64,000 nt of DNA from Acetobacteraceae bacterium (GCA_021732665.1 JAKFUL010000017.1:57797-121796); one strand, 5' to 3'; shown: positions 12,192 to 21,051, numbered from the stretch's first letter. Notes: generated by a model not told the origin, from the letters alone. Numbers and translations: made by a program.

Positions 12192-12431
12192 TCAGAACGG
12201 GTCCGCGCGGTCCCGGCGCAGCAGCAGGCGGAAGGCACCGGGCTGCCGGTCATGCCCGGTCACGGCATCGGCCAGGGCGTCCAGCCAGCCGGAAAACCAG
12301 GCTTTGCCCCAATCCCCGGTATGCGCCATGGGGTTTTCGAGCACCGAGCGCCCCGCCGCGAAGGCCCGCCGCCCCTCGGCATAGGCATCATCGGTGACGA
12401 AGCGATCTTCGGGGTCGACATCTTCTGGCAT
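12192..12431 (-). CDS. Small Rmf-like protein (79 aa)
   Basis: The short frame starts MPEDVDPEDRF and contains AYAEGRRAFAAGRSVLENPM followed by WGKAWFSGWLDAL. The pattern of G-x3-A-x3-G, an NP pair and a W-x5-GW block resembles ribosome modulation factor (Rmf) and related small proteins, but the match is from memory and only partial. If real, it could bind stalled or hibernating ribosomes. The ATG lacks a clear ribosome-binding site. It is divergent from the hybrid kinase gene. Confidence 0.5.
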   Translation of the reverse strand: MPEDVDPEDRFVTDDAYAEGRRAFAAGRSVLENPMAHTGDWGKAWFSGWLDALADAVTGHDRQPGAFRLLLRRDRADPF

Positions 12432-12528
12432 CGGCTGCTTGTGCCATGCTGGAGGGGGCGCCGTCACGCCTTGAAAGCCGCCGATGTAAAACTGGTCAGT
12501 GACGGCGAGGACATGGCATAAATTCGGC

Positions 12529-14691
12529 GTGACAACCAATCCGCGCCGCATGTTGATGCTGTTCTCCGCCTTCGCGGTGGCGCTGGGCGTCGCCGGGGCG
12601 ATCTGGTTCGCGACCGCGGTCTGGGTCCAGCGCGAGGAGCGCTCGGCCACCACCATCGCGCTGGCCCGCGCCAATCTGGGCGCCGAGGCGCTGGAGCAGC
12701 ATATGCTGCGGGTGATGGACCGGGTGGAGAGCGTCCATGACCTGCTGCTGGCCCGGCAGCGGATGATCGAGGCCGGCGACCAGGCCGGACAGCTCGCCAT
12801 CGAGGCCCAGCTGGCGGCGCAGCTGCGCAGGCGTGAGACCGAGCTGAGCCAGATCTCCATCGCCGGGCTCGATGGCGTGATCCGCTGGGTGGCAATGCCC
12901 GGCCCCGGCGTCGTCGGCGGCAATGTCTTCGTCGGCGACCGCGAGCATTTCCGCGTGCCGCGCGCCGGCCTGCCCGATCTCTTCGTCTCCGAGCAGGTGC
13001 AGAGCCGCCTCACCGGGCGCTGGACCATCATCTTCGCCCGCGCGCTGCGCGACCGCATGGGCGAGATCATCGGCGTGGGCTTCGTCTCGGTCGATCCGCA
13101 GGCGGTGTCGCGCCGGCTGGCCGATGTGGGCATCGGCGCCAATGGCATCGCCCTGCTGCTGCGGCGCGACGGCAATGTGCTGGCGCATTCGCGCGACGAA
13201 CAGGCCGGGCGGGAGCAGCGCGTGCCGCCGGCCCACCCCGTCTTCGGCGCCATCCGCCTGGCGCGCGGCGGCCAGCTCGAAGTCTCCAACCCCGTCGATG
13301 GCAGGCCGGAGCTGATCGGCTACCGCGCGGTGCGCAACGCGCCGCTCGTGGTCGTGGTGGCGCTGGACGCGACGCGCGAGCTGGCGGCGGTGCATGGGCT
13401 GCGCAGCGCGGCCTTCCTGGCCGCCAGCGTCATCACCCTGCTGACAGGGGCCGGGTTGATGCTGGGCGTGCTCTTCGCCGAGCGCTGGCGCACCCGGGCC
13501 GCGCTGGACGCGGCGCGGGCGGAGCGCGAGGCGGCACTCGAATCCCTCGCCCAGGGCCAGCGCATGGAGGCGCTGGGCCGGCTGGCCGGCGGCGTCGCGC
13601 ATGACATCAACAACGTGCTGCAGGCCGTGCTCGGCGGTGCCAGGCTGATCAACAAGCGCAGCGCCGACCCCGCGGTGCACAAGCTGTCCCAGCTCGTGAG
13701 CGAGGCGGCCGAGCGCGGCGGCGCCGTCACCCGCCGCCTGCTCGCCTTCGCCCGGCGCGACAGCCTGGAGGCCGAGATCCTGGCCGTCGCACCCCTGCTG
13801 GAGGGCGTGCGCGAGGTGCTGGCCCATACCCTGGGGGCCGCGGTGCATGTGCGGCTGCGCATCGCCCCGGGCGTGCCCGCGGTGCTGGCCGACCGGGCGC
13901 AGCTGGAGACCGTGCTGGTCAACCTCGCCATCAACGCCCGCGATGCGATGATGCCCGCCGGCGGCGCGCTGGAGATCGGCGCCACCGCCGAGATCATCAC
14001 GGCGCGCCAGGCCGGGGTGCTGCGGCCCGGCTCCTATGTCCGGCTCTCGGTCAGCGACACGGGCCGGGGCATGGACGCCGAGACGCTGCGCCGCGCCACC
14101 GAGCCCTTCTTCACCACCAAGGAGAAGGGCCAGGGCACCGGCCTTGGCCTCGCCATGGCGCATGGCTTCTGCGAGCAGTCGGGCGGCGCGCTGGAACTCC
14201 GCTCGGTGCTGGGGCAGGGGACGCGGGTGACGCTGTGGCTGCCGCAGGCGCCCGCCAGCTCCTCCATCATGCCGCCCGCCAACCTCCGCTCCCATGGGGT
14301 GGAGCGGCGCTGCCACGTGCTGCTGGTCGATGACGAGCCGGAGGTGCTGGCGGTGCTGGCGGCGGGGCTGCGCGAGCGCGGCCACAGCGTCATCGCCGCC
14401 GGCGGCGGGCTGGAGGCGCTGGGCGCGCTCTCGGCCGACCCGGTGATCGAATTGCTGGTGACCGACCTCTCGATGCCCGGCATCGACGGGCTGAAGCTGA
14501 TCGAGGAGGCACGCCGCCTCAGGCCCGGCATGCCGGCCGTCCTGGTGACCGGCTTCGTCGCCGAGGCGGAGGATGAGCTGGAACACGCGGCCGAAGCCGG
14601 CCCCATGGCCGTGCTACGCAAGCCAGTGACGTCGGAGGCGCTGAGTGCGCGCATCAGCGCCCTGCTGGTGCCGCAAAAACAGAAGGTTTGA
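12529..14691 (+). CDS. Hybrid sensor histidine kinase with C-terminal receiver
   Basis: The 720-residue protein has a membrane anchor near residues 8-32, a periplasmic PDC/dCache-like sensor (GDREHFRVPRAGLPDLFVS to the NPVDGRPELIGYRAV region, up to about 280), and a second anchor near 300-320. A HisKA box follows with the phospho-accepting His in GGVAHDINN (about residue 358), then an HATPase with DTGRGM and GTGLGLAMAHGF, and a receiver domain with DDEPEV and a phospho-acceptor Asp in VTDLSMPG (about 646). Start choice is uncertain: GTG at 12529 is preceded by CATAAA and six bases, suggesting a leaderless message; ATG at 12550 is the alternative. The signal is unknown. Confidence 0.9.
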   Translation: MTTNPRRMLMLFSAFAVALGVAGAIWFATAVWVQREERSATTIALARANLGAEALEQHMLRVMDRVESVHDLLLARQRMIEAGDQAGQLAIEAQLAAQLRRRETELSQISIAGLDGVIRWVAMPGPGVVGGNVFVGDREHFRVPRAGLPDLFVSEQVQSRLTGRWTIIFARALRDRMGEIIGVGFVSVDPQAVSRRLADVGIGANGIALLLRRDGNVLAHSRDEQAGREQRVPPAHPVFGAIRLARGGQLEVSNPVDGRPELIGYRAVRNAPLVVVVALDATRELAAVHGLRSAAFLAASVITLLTGAGLMLGVLFAERWRTRAALDAARAEREAALESLAQGQRMEALGRLAGGVAHDINNVLQAVLGGARLINKRSADPAVHKLSQLVSEAAERGGAVTRRLLAFARRDSLEAEILAVAPLLEGVREVLAHTLGAAVHVRLRIAPGVPAVLADRAQLETVLVNLAINARDAMMPAGGALEIGATAEIITARQAGVLRPGSYVRLSVSDTGRGMDAETLRRATEPFFTTKEKGQGTGLGLAMAHGFCEQSGGALELRSVLGQGTRVTLWLPQAPASSSIMPPANLRSHGVERRCHVLLVDDEPEVLAVLAAGLRERGHSVIAAGGGLEALGALSADPVIELLVTDLSMPGIDGLKLIEEARRLRPGMPAVLVTGFVAEAEDELEHAAEAGPMAVLRKPVTSEALSARISALLVPQKQKV

Positions 14692-14696
14692 CACGC

Positions 14697-14743
14697 GGCC
14701 AGCTGTGGTAAGCTGGCCCCGGCACTTCGGGGGAAGTGCCGGG
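14697..14743 (+). other. Two abutting perfect hairpins in leader of CHAP lipoprotein gene
   Basis: GGCCAGCT at 14697-14704 pairs with AGCTGGCC at 14711-14718. CCCGGCACTTC at 14718-14728 pairs with GAAGTGCCGGG at 14733-14743 around a GGGG loop. The pair begins five bases after the kinase stop and ends 12 bases before the next ATG. It may end kinase transcription, protect an mRNA end, or control the downstream gene. There is no U-tract. Confidence 0.5.
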
Positions 14744-14754
14744 ATGCACGGGGG

Positions 14755-15294
14755 ATGTGCATGGAGAAGGGGTTTGGCCGCCGGGCGCTGTCCGGCTTGG
14801 GCCTTCTGACATTCGCGGGCCTGACCGGCTGCGGCGGCGGGGACGCCGCGCGCGCGCCACGCGTGGCCGGCGTGCCCGGCTATCAGGGCAGCCCGGGGCT
14901 GGCCTGCGTGCCCTATGCCCGTGCCCGCACCGGCATCGAGCTGCGCGGCGACGCCTGGCAATGGTGGGACGCCGCCGCCGGGCGCTACCAGCGCGGCCGG
15001 CGCCCCGCGCCGGGCCATGTCCTGGTCTTCGGCCGCACGCGGCGCCTGCCACAGGGCCATGTCGCGGTGGTGCGAAGGGTGATCGGCCCGCGCGAAATCC
15101 GCGTCGACCACGCCAACTGGGCCGAGGCGGGCGGCCATGGCCGAGGCCGCGTCTCCGAGGACCAGCCGGTGATCGATGTCTCCGGGACCAATGACTGGTC
15201 GGCGCTGCGGGTCTGGTACCCGCCGATCCAGGATTACGGCAACACGGTCTTCGCGGCGCATGGCTTCATCTCGCCGCGGCTGGCCAGCGCATAA
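14755..15294 (+). CDS. CHAP-domain (NlpC/P60-like) lipoprotein
   Basis: The 179-residue product has a twin-arginine-like signal (FGRRALSGLGLLTF) ending in the lipobox LTGC near residue 26. The mature domain has Cys in GLACVPYAR, His in PQGHVAVV and Asn in DHANW, in the order of a CHAP amidase triad. It is probably a Tat-exported, lipid-anchored cell-wall hydrolase that cuts peptidoglycan stem peptides or amide bonds; the substrate is inferred. A second ATG six bases downstream could also serve as start. Twin hairpins sit in its leader. Confidence 0.8.
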   Translation: MCMEKGFGRRALSGLGLLTFAGLTGCGGGDAARAPRVAGVPGYQGSPGLACVPYARARTGIELRGDAWQWWDAAAGRYQRGRRPAPGHVLVFGRTRRLPQGHVAVVRRVIGPREIRVDHANWAEAGGHGRGRVSEDQPVIDVSGTNDWSALRVWYPPIQDYGNTVFAAHGFISPRLASA

Positions 15295-15387
15295 ACTTCG
15301 TCGCCGCTGCATCCGCCGACGCGGGGCCTTCGTAATGCAGGCAGCGGGGCCGTTCGGGCTTCGCGCCACACCACACGGAGTTCCCGG

Positions 15388-16167
15388 ATGACCAAGACCC
15401 TTCGCATCGCCCTGCTCGCCGCCACCACGCTCGCCGGCGCCCAGGCCGCAAACGCCGCCACCCTCGTGGCCCTGACCGGCGACAACCAGCTGATCCGCAT
15501 CGACAGCGAAACCCGCCGCGCGATGCCCGCCACCCGTATCACCGGCGCCGATGGCCAGGTCGTGGGCATCGACCAGCGGCCGCAGGATGGCCGGCTCTAC
15601 GGCATCACCGCCTCGGGCCAGATCATCACCATCGACCCGGCGAATGGCCGCGCCACCCAGGTCTCGCGCCTCAACACCCAGTTCCAGCCGGCCGGCCGCG
15701 CCGTGTTCGACTTCAACCCCGTCGCCAACCGCGTGCGGGTGATGGGCCTGGATGGCCAAAACCTGCGGGTGAACGTGGAAACCGGCGAGGCCGCGACCGA
15801 TGGCCGCCTGAAGAACGTGGCCGGCCCGATCGGCGAAGTGATGCCGCGCATCGTCGCCGGCGCCTACATCAACAGCGTCAACGGCGCCACCGCCACCATG
15901 CTGCTGACCATCGACACCTCGCAGAACACGCTGAACGTGCAGAACCCGCCCAATGACGGCGTGCAGGCGCCGCGCGCCCGGCTCTCGGCCCAGGTCCCGG
16001 CCGGCGTTGCCTTCGACATCCTCAGCGACGGCACCGCCAACACCGGCTATGTCATGGCCGGCAACACCCTGCACACGCTGGACGTGATGACCGGCGCCCT
16101 GACCGCCCGCGGCACCGTCACCCTGCCGCGCGGCGCCGAGGTGATCGACATCGCGGCCATGCGCTGA
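15388..16167 (+). CDS. DUF4394-family secreted protein
   Basis: The 259-residue product has a Sec signal peptide ending near AQAANAA. The mature part is built of beta-propeller-like repeats such as LVALTGDNQLIRIDSET, DGRLYGITASGQIITIDP and FDFNPVANRVRVMG, the last being a hallmark of DUF4394. Function is unknown; the fold suggests a periplasmic or surface binding protein. It stands alone, with about 90 bases before it and a composite palindromic repeat after it. Confidence 0.82.
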   Translation: MTKTLRIALLAATTLAGAQAANAATLVALTGDNQLIRIDSETRRAMPATRITGADGQVVGIDQRPQDGRLYGITASGQIITIDPANGRATQVSRLNTQFQPAGRAVFDFNPVANRVRVMGLDGQNLRVNVETGEAATDGRLKNVAGPIGEVMPRIVAGAYINSVNGATATMLLTIDTSQNTLNVQNPPNDGVQAPRARLSAQVPAGVAFDILSDGTANTGYVMAGNTLHTLDVMTGALTARGTVTLPRGAEVIDIAAMR

Positions 16168-16290
16168 ACACATCCCCGTCCAGCGGGGCCACAGGCGCAC
16201 CCCCGCGAACCACTCACCGAGCCACCCGGCTGCCCCCTCTACCCCTGGGTGGCCGGCGCGGGGGGAAGCGCGACACAGGCGGCAGGCCAG

Positions 16291-16537
16291 GGTTGCGAGG
16301 CCGCCCTGGGGGAAGGCTCTGCCTTCCCCCAGACCCCCATCCGCCAGGGGTCAGGGACCCCTGGACCGCCGTGGGTTTTTGATCGGAGTTGGGGGAGGGG
16401 GCCGGAGCAACCGCCCGGCCCGCGCGACCGCAAGCCCCCTCCCCCAGCTCCGATAAACTCAATGGGATACAAGGGCCTAAGGCCCTTGGCGGGTTGGGGT
16501 CTGGGGAAGGGCAGAGCCCTTCCCCAGGGTCGCGCTC
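16291..16537 (+). repeat. Composite palindromic repeat, copy A
   Basis: The 376-base gap between the DUF4394 gene and terC is mostly this element. It holds five hairpins in order. 16306-16332 is a 12-bp stem with a TCT loop. 16344-16364 is a 9-bp stem with an AGG loop. 16382-16401 pairs with 16435-16454, 20 bp including one G-T pair. 16470-16488 is a 9-bp palindrome. 16501-16527 is a 12-bp stem with an AGA loop. The ends are a loose terminal inverted repeat. The right end stops 6 bases from the terC stop codon. Copies B and C share the same hairpin order, and D shares the first two. Upstream, 16168-16290 holds only a weak 5-bp stem. Confidence 0.9.
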
Positions 16538-16543
16538 GCGCCC

Positions 16544-17554
16544 CTAGCCCGCGGCCTTCGCCTCATGCCCCCGTGTCCGCCACAGCGAGTACAGGATGCC
16601 GCCGGCGATCAGCGCCAGGGTCACGCTGAGCGAGATGGCCGGGTTCAGCTTGCCCACGATGTTGTTCCAGAAGATCTTCAGGCCGATGAAGACCAGCACC
16701 ATGGCGAGCGCGTATTTCAGGTATTCGAAGCGGTGCACCATGGCGGCCAGCGCGAAGTAGAGCGCGCGCAGGCCCAGGATCGCCATGATATTGGCGGTGT
16801 AGACAATGAAGGTGTCTGTGGTGATGGCGAAGATCGCCGGCACGCTGTCCACCGCGAAGACCAGGTCGGCGATGTTGATCACCACCAGCGCCAGGAAGAG
16901 CGGCGTGGCCCAGAGCACGATCTTGCCGCTCACCGGGTCGGGCTGGCGGACGAAGAATTTTTCCCCGTGCAGTTCCTGCGTCACCCGCATCCGTTTGGTC
17001 ATGAACTTCACGACGGGGTTCTTCGACACATCGGTGTCGCCTTCCGGCACCACGAGCATCTTGATGCCGGTGGCGATCAGGAAGGCGCCGAAGAAGTAAA
17101 GGATCCAGTCATATTCCTGCACCAGTGCCGCGCCCACGCCGATCATGATGCCGCGCAGCACGATGACGGCGACGATCCCCCAGACCAGCGCGCGGTACTG
17201 GTATTTCCGCGGGATGGCGAAATAGCCGAAGATCAGGCTGATGACGAAGACATTGTCGATCGACAGCGCCTTCTCGATGAAGAAACCGGTGAAATAGGTG
17301 AGGCCGGCATGTTCGCCATCCTCGGTGGTGATCCAGCCGGCATCATAGGCCACCCAGATCACCGCGCCATAGACCATGGAGAAGCCGATATAGAAGGCCG
17401 AAAGCACCAGGCTCTCGCGGATGCCCATTTCCTTGTCGGTCTTGTTGAGCACGCCCAGGTCGAAGGCGAGCAATGCGCCCACGACGGCGAGGAAGCCCAT
17501 CCACATCCAGACGGGTTTGCCGATCCATTCGGCGGCCAGGAATTCCATTGTCAT
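16544..17554 (-). CDS. TerC-family integral membrane protein
   Basis: This 336-residue protein has about nine hydrophobic segments and the TerC signatures FFIEKALSIDNVFVISLIF near residue 72 and ADLVFAVDSVPAIFAIT near 210, each with an acidic residue in a membrane helix. Relatives such as Alx and TerC handle manganese or calcium and are linked to metal loading of exported proteins and to tellurite or alkaline stress. The ATG at 17554 is preferred over a much longer in-frame start because GAGGAC lies just ahead of it. In the 287-base upstream gap I see no gene and only a weak promoter-like TTGCGT/CATACA pair. Confidence 0.9.
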   Translation of the reverse strand: MTMEFLAAEWIGKPVWMWMGFLAVVGALLAFDLGVLNKTDKEMGIRESLVLSAFYIGFSMVYGAVIWVAYDAGWITTEDGEHAGLTYFTGFFIEKALSIDNVFVISLIFGYFAIPRKYQYRALVWGIVAVIVLRGIMIGVGAALVQEYDWILYFFGAFLIATGIKMLVVPEGDTDVSKNPVVKFMTKRMRVTQELHGEKFFVRQPDPVSGKIVLWATPLFLALVVINIADLVFAVDSVPAIFAITTDTFIVYTANIMAILGLRALYFALAAMVHRFEYLKYALAMVLVFIGLKIFWNNIVGKLNPAISLSVTLALIAGGILYSLWRTRGHEAKAAG

Positions 17555-17841
17555 GTCCTCATCTCTGCGCGCCGCCGCGCCGGTGGCCCGGCGGCTGGTT
17601 TTGCGGATGTCCGACATCGCGTGGTGCCGCCCATGGGGCAGGCACGGGCACGCCAGAGGGGCCCGGACGGCCGCTGTATGGACAAATTCTAACGTCAACG
17701 CAATAACAATTCCGCGCCGCGCTCTTTCTTTTCGCCCTTCCACGCCCTGGGGCTTCCGATTGAGGGGCCGGCGCACTAGGTTCCGGCATCACCGCATGTC
17801 CGCACGGGCATACGCATCAACATTGGGGTCGAGGCTTCGCC

Positions 17842-18126
17842 ATGGGTTCGTTCAGCATCTGGCATTGGTTGGTTGTCCTGTTGGTCGTGCTGCTGCTCTT
17901 CGGCGGCAACAAGATCAGCGGGCTGATGGGCGACCTCGCGAAGGGTATCAAATCCTTCAAGGCCAACATCAAGGAAGACGAGAAGGACGCGGCCATGACG
18001 GCCGAGTCGGCGCCGCCGGCGGCCGCCTCGGGCACCATTCAGGGGCCCGTTGCCGCGCAGACCACGGCGCAGCCCGCCGCCCAGCCGAGCACCACCGCCG
18101 CCGGCAGCCCTCGCCCGGCCGCCTGA
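17842..18126 (+). CDS. tatA: Sec-independent translocase protein TatA
   Basis: The 94-residue product has one N-terminal membrane helix ([16 protein letters not shown]) followed by the amphipathic helix with the family signature [18 protein letters not shown] and FK. A low-complexity Ala/Pro/Thr tail completes it. TatA polymerises to form the pore for folded, twin-arginine-tagged proteins. tatB and tatC are not in the window. Several exported proteins here carry twin-arginine-like signals. mtnB begins 21 bases downstream, so they may share a message. Confidence 0.92.
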   Translation: MGSFSIWHWLVVLLVVLLLFGGNKISGLMGDLAKGIKSFKANIKEDEKDAAMTAESAPPAAASGTIQGPVAAQTTAQPAAQPSTTAAGSPRPAA

Positions 18127-18147
18127 ACCGGGCGTGACGCCGCGGCC

Positions 18148-18786
18148 ATGAATGACGGTGCGGGCGCGCCCTGCGCCGCCATCCCCGGTGACGTGGCGCG
18201 GGCCATCATCGCGGCCGGCCAGCGCATGGACGCGCGTGGCTGGGTGCCGGCCTCGGCAGGGAATTTCTCCGCCCGCCTCGGCCCTGGCCGCGTCGCCATC
18301 ACCCGTTCGGGCTTCCACAAGGGCTTTCTCTCGCCCGAAAGCCTGATGGTGGTGGATGAGCAGGGCCGGCCGGAGGAGAGCGGCGCCCGCCCCTCGGCCG
18401 AAACCGGGCTGCATTGCGGCATTTATCGGCGGTTTCCTGAGGCTGGTGCGGCGCTGCATGGCCATTCGGTGCCCTGTACCGTCCTGTCGCGGCTGTCCGG
18501 GCCCAACCTGACGCTGGCGGGTTATGAATTGCTGAAGGCCTTCCCGGGCCTGGCCACGCATGAGGCCGCCATCACTCTCCCGGTTGTCGAGAACGACCAG
18601 GATATCGATCGCATGCAGGCCGGCCTCGATGCATTGTGGGCAGACCAGCCATCACCACTTCCCGGCTACATGATCCGCGGCCATGGCATATATGTGTGGG
18701 GCCGGGACATGCCGCAGGCGATGCTGCGCCTGGAGGCCCTGGAATTCATGCTGCAATGTGAGTTGGAACAGAGGAGGCTGCGATGA
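18148..18786 (+). CDS. mtnB: Methylthioribulose-1-phosphate dehydratase
   Basis: A 212-residue class II aldolase-fold zinc enzyme of the methionine salvage pathway. PASAGNFSAR near residue 35, ITRSGFHKGFLSPESLMVVD near 50-70, AALHGHSVPCTVLSR near 100 (zinc histidines) and YMIRGHGIYVWGRDM near 172 match MtnB. It dehydrates methylthioribulose-1-phosphate to diketo-methylthiopentyl-1-phosphate. Its last bases overlap the mtnD start, and mtnC follows with another overlap. Confidence 0.93.
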   Translation: MNDGAGAPCAAIPGDVARAIIAAGQRMDARGWVPASAGNFSARLGPGRVAITRSGFHKGFLSPESLMVVDEQGRPEESGARPSAETGLHCGIYRRFPEAGAALHGHSVPCTVLSRLSGPNLTLAGYELLKAFPGLATHEAAITLPVVENDQDIDRMQAGLDALWADQPSPLPGYMIRGHGIYVWGRDMPQAMLRLEALEFMLQCELEQRRLR

Positions 18787-19325
18787 GCCTGTTGACAATC
18801 CGCCACGCCACCACCGGCGAGGAAGAACTGCGCACCGCCGAGCCCTCCGAGATCGCTGAGGTCCTGGGCGGGCTTGGCGTCCGCTTCGAGCGTTGGGGGG
18901 TCACGCCCCTGCCTGCCGGCGCCGATGCCGACGCCGTGCTGGCCGCCTACAAGCCTCGCCTGGACGCCTTCATGGGCGAGACCGGGGCCGGCACGGCCGA
19001 TGTCATCAAGCTCGACCCCTCGCACCCCATGAAGGATGCGATGCGACAAAAATTTCTCTCCGAGCACACCCATACCGAGGATGAGGTCCGCTTCTTCCAT
19101 GAAGGTGCCGGCAATTTCGTGCTCCATATCGGCGGCCGGATCTATGACGCGCATTGCACCGCGGGCGACCTGATCTCGGTGCCGGCCAATGTCACGCATT
19201 GGTTCGACGCCGGCACCGAGCCCAGCTTCACCGTGCTGCGCGTCTTCACCGACACCACGGGCTGGACGCCGCACTACACCGGCTCCGACCTGGCACTCCG
19301 TTTCCCCGTGATCGCGGAGGGATGA
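18783..19325 (+). CDS. mtnD: Acireductone dioxygenase
   Basis: A 180-residue cupin of the ARD family. The metal ligands appear as HTHTEDEVRFF (His, His, Glu) near residues 97-103 and the later His in VPANVTHWFDAG. It oxidises the acireductone made by MtnC to the keto acid precursor of methionine (iron form) or an off-pathway product (nickel form). ATG overlaps the mtnB stop, and its own stop overlaps mtnC. Confidence 0.95.
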   Translation: MSLLTIRHATTGEEELRTAEPSEIAEVLGGLGVRFERWGVTPLPAGADADAVLAAYKPRLDAFMGETGAGTADVIKLDPSHPMKDAMRQKFLSEHTHTEDEVRFFHEGAGNFVLHIGGRIYDAHCTAGDLISVPANVTHWFDAGTEPSFTVLRVFTDTTGWTPHYTGSDLALRFPVIAEG

Positions 19326-20014
19326 CGCCCAAGCTGGTCCTGACGGATATCGAGGGCACGACCACCGCCATCGCCTTTGTCCATGCCACGCTGTTTCCCT
19401 TCGTGGCCCAGGCGCTGCCGGAATTCCTGGCCACCCATCAGGGCGTGCCGGAGGTGGCGGCGTTGATCGAGCAGGTGCGCGCCGCCGAGCCCGCCCAGCC
19501 GCCGCTGGAGACCCTGCGGCGCTGGATGGCGGCCGATGCCAAGGTCACGCCGCTCAAGGCGCTGCAGGGCATCATGTGGCGCCAGGGCTATGCCGATGGC
19601 CGGCTGCGCGGCCATCTCTGGCCGGACGTGGCGCCGGCGCTGCGCGCCTGGCACGCCGCCGGCACGCGTCTGGCGGTCTATTCCTCGGGCAGCGAGGAGG
19701 CGCAGCGGCTGCTCTTCGGCTTCTCCGAGGCCGGCGACCTTTCGGCCCTGTTCGAACGCTTCTTCGACACCCGCGTCGGGGTGAAGCGCGAGGCCGAGAG
19801 CTACAGCCACATCGCGATCACGCTGGGCCTGCCGCCCTCGGACATCCTCTTCCTGTCCGATGTCGCGGAGGAGTTGGACGCGGCCAGCATGGCCGGCCTG
19901 CGCGGCTGCCAGCTGGTTCGCCCGCAGGACGGCACCCGGGCCACCGACCGCCACCCCACCGCCGCGACCTTTTCGGAAGTGGCACAAATTTTCGCGTTGC
20001 AGCAGCCGGCGTGA
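19322..20014 (+). CDS. mtnC: Enolase-phosphatase E1
   Basis: The 230-residue HAD-superfamily enzyme starts MTPKLVLTDIEGTTTAIAFV, where DIEGTT is the catalytic motif I. Motif II is YSSGSEEAQ and motif III is the FLSDVAEELDAASMAG region. It enolises and dephosphorylates diketo-methylthiopentyl-1-phosphate to acireductone. The start overlaps the mtnD stop (ATGA); longer upstream in-frame starts lie inside mtnD and are rejected. Together mtnB-mtnD-mtnC cover the three late steps of methionine salvage; mtnA, mtnK/mtnP and the aminotransferase are not here. Confidence 0.95.
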   Translation: MTPKLVLTDIEGTTTAIAFVHATLFPFVAQALPEFLATHQGVPEVAALIEQVRAAEPAQPPLETLRRWMAADAKVTPLKALQGIMWRQGYADGRLRGHLWPDVAPALRAWHAAGTRLAVYSSGSEEAQRLLFGFSEAGDLSALFERFFDTRVGVKREAESYSHIAITLGLPPSDILFLSDVAEELDAASMAGLRGCQLVRPQDGTRATDRHPTAATFSEVAQIFALQQPA

Positions 20015-20067
20015 CAGTCCGGACAAACCCGGTCTAGAAGCGCGCGGCCGTCACGCGGAGCAGCCCG

Positions 20068-21051
20068 ATGATCCAAGCCTATACCGTTGAACACGGCCAC
20101 ATGGTGCTGCGCGAGGGGATGCCCAGCGCGGCCGAGCTGCGCGGCGCGGTCTGGATCGACCTGCTCAACCCGAGCGCCCCCGAGGAACACGCGGTGCAGG
20201 ACGCGCTGCGGGTCGAGGTGCCGACGCGCGAGGAAATGCAGGAGATCGAAAGCTCCTCGCGGCTCTACAAGGAGGGCGAGGATCTCTTCCTCACCGCCAA
20301 TTTCCTCTACGGCATGGATGCCGGCGAATTCGGCTCCACCGCCATCTCCTTCGTGCTGACCAACACCACGCTGATCACGGTGCGCTACGCGACGCCCAAG
20401 GCGTTTCCCACCTTCGCCGCGCGCTGCCAGAAGGCGCCGATGATGCTGCACAGCGCCGATGGGGTGATGCTGCATCTGTTCGAGCAGATCGTGGACCGGC
20501 TGGCCGATATCCTCGAGCGCATCGGCGGCGACATGGACCGCGCCAGCAGCAAATCCTTCGCCGCCGCGCGCGGCGACATGAAGGTGAACCAGCGCAGCCA
20601 GGCGCTGAAGGATGTGCTGATCACGCTGGGCCAGGTCGGTGAAGTGACGACGCGCGCGTCGGAGACGCTGCTCGGCCTCAACCGCATCCTCACCTTCGTG
20701 GGCGCCGAGAAGGGGGCGACCATCCGCAAGGAAAACCAGGGCATCATCAAGACCCTGGTGCGCGACGTGCGATCGCTGGTCGAGCACGCGAATTTCCTCA
20801 ATTCGCGCGCCACCTTCCTGCTCGATGCCGTGCTCGGCATCATCAATGTCGAGCAATCGGGCATCATCAAGACCTTCACCGTGGCCTCGGTCGCCCTGAT
20901 GCCGCCGACGCTGATCGCCAGCATCTACGGCATGAACTTCGAATTCATGCCGGAGCTGAAATGGGCCATGGGCTACCCGATGGCCTTGCTGATGATGATC
21001 GCCTCCGGCGTGCTGCCGGTGCTGTTCTTCAAGCGCAAGGGCTGGCTTTAA
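20068..21051 (+). CDS. corA: CorA-family magnesium transporter
   Basis: A 327-residue protein with a long cytosolic alpha/beta and helical region and two C-terminal membrane helices. The pore signature GMN occurs in ASIYGMNFEFMPEL, near residue 290, and the protein ends in the basic KRKGWL typical of CorA. It forms pentameric magnesium channels. The N-terminal VWIDLLNPSAPEE and TREEMQEIESSSRLY match CorA. It stands alone between mtnC and the Hpt gene. Confidence 0.93.
   Translation: MIQAYTVEHGHMVLREGMPSAAELRGAVWIDLLNPSAPEEHAVQDALRVEVPTREEMQEIESSSRLYKEGEDLFLTANFLYGMDAGEFGSTAISFVLTNTTLITVRYATPKAFPTFAARCQKAPMMLHSADGVMLHLFEQIVDRLADILERIGGDMDRASSKSFAAARGDMKVNQRSQALKDVLITLGQVGEVTTRASETLLGLNRILTFVGAEKGATIRKENQGIIKTLVRDVRSLVEHANFLNSRATFLLDAVLGIINVEQSGIIKTFTVASVALMPPTLIASIYGMNFEFMPELKWAMGYPMALLMMIASGVLPVLFFKRKGWL

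Noticed and set aside
17555..17841. Manganese (yybP-ykoY) riboswitch ahead of terC
   Set aside because: The conserved internal loops of that riboswitch could not be found in the leader.
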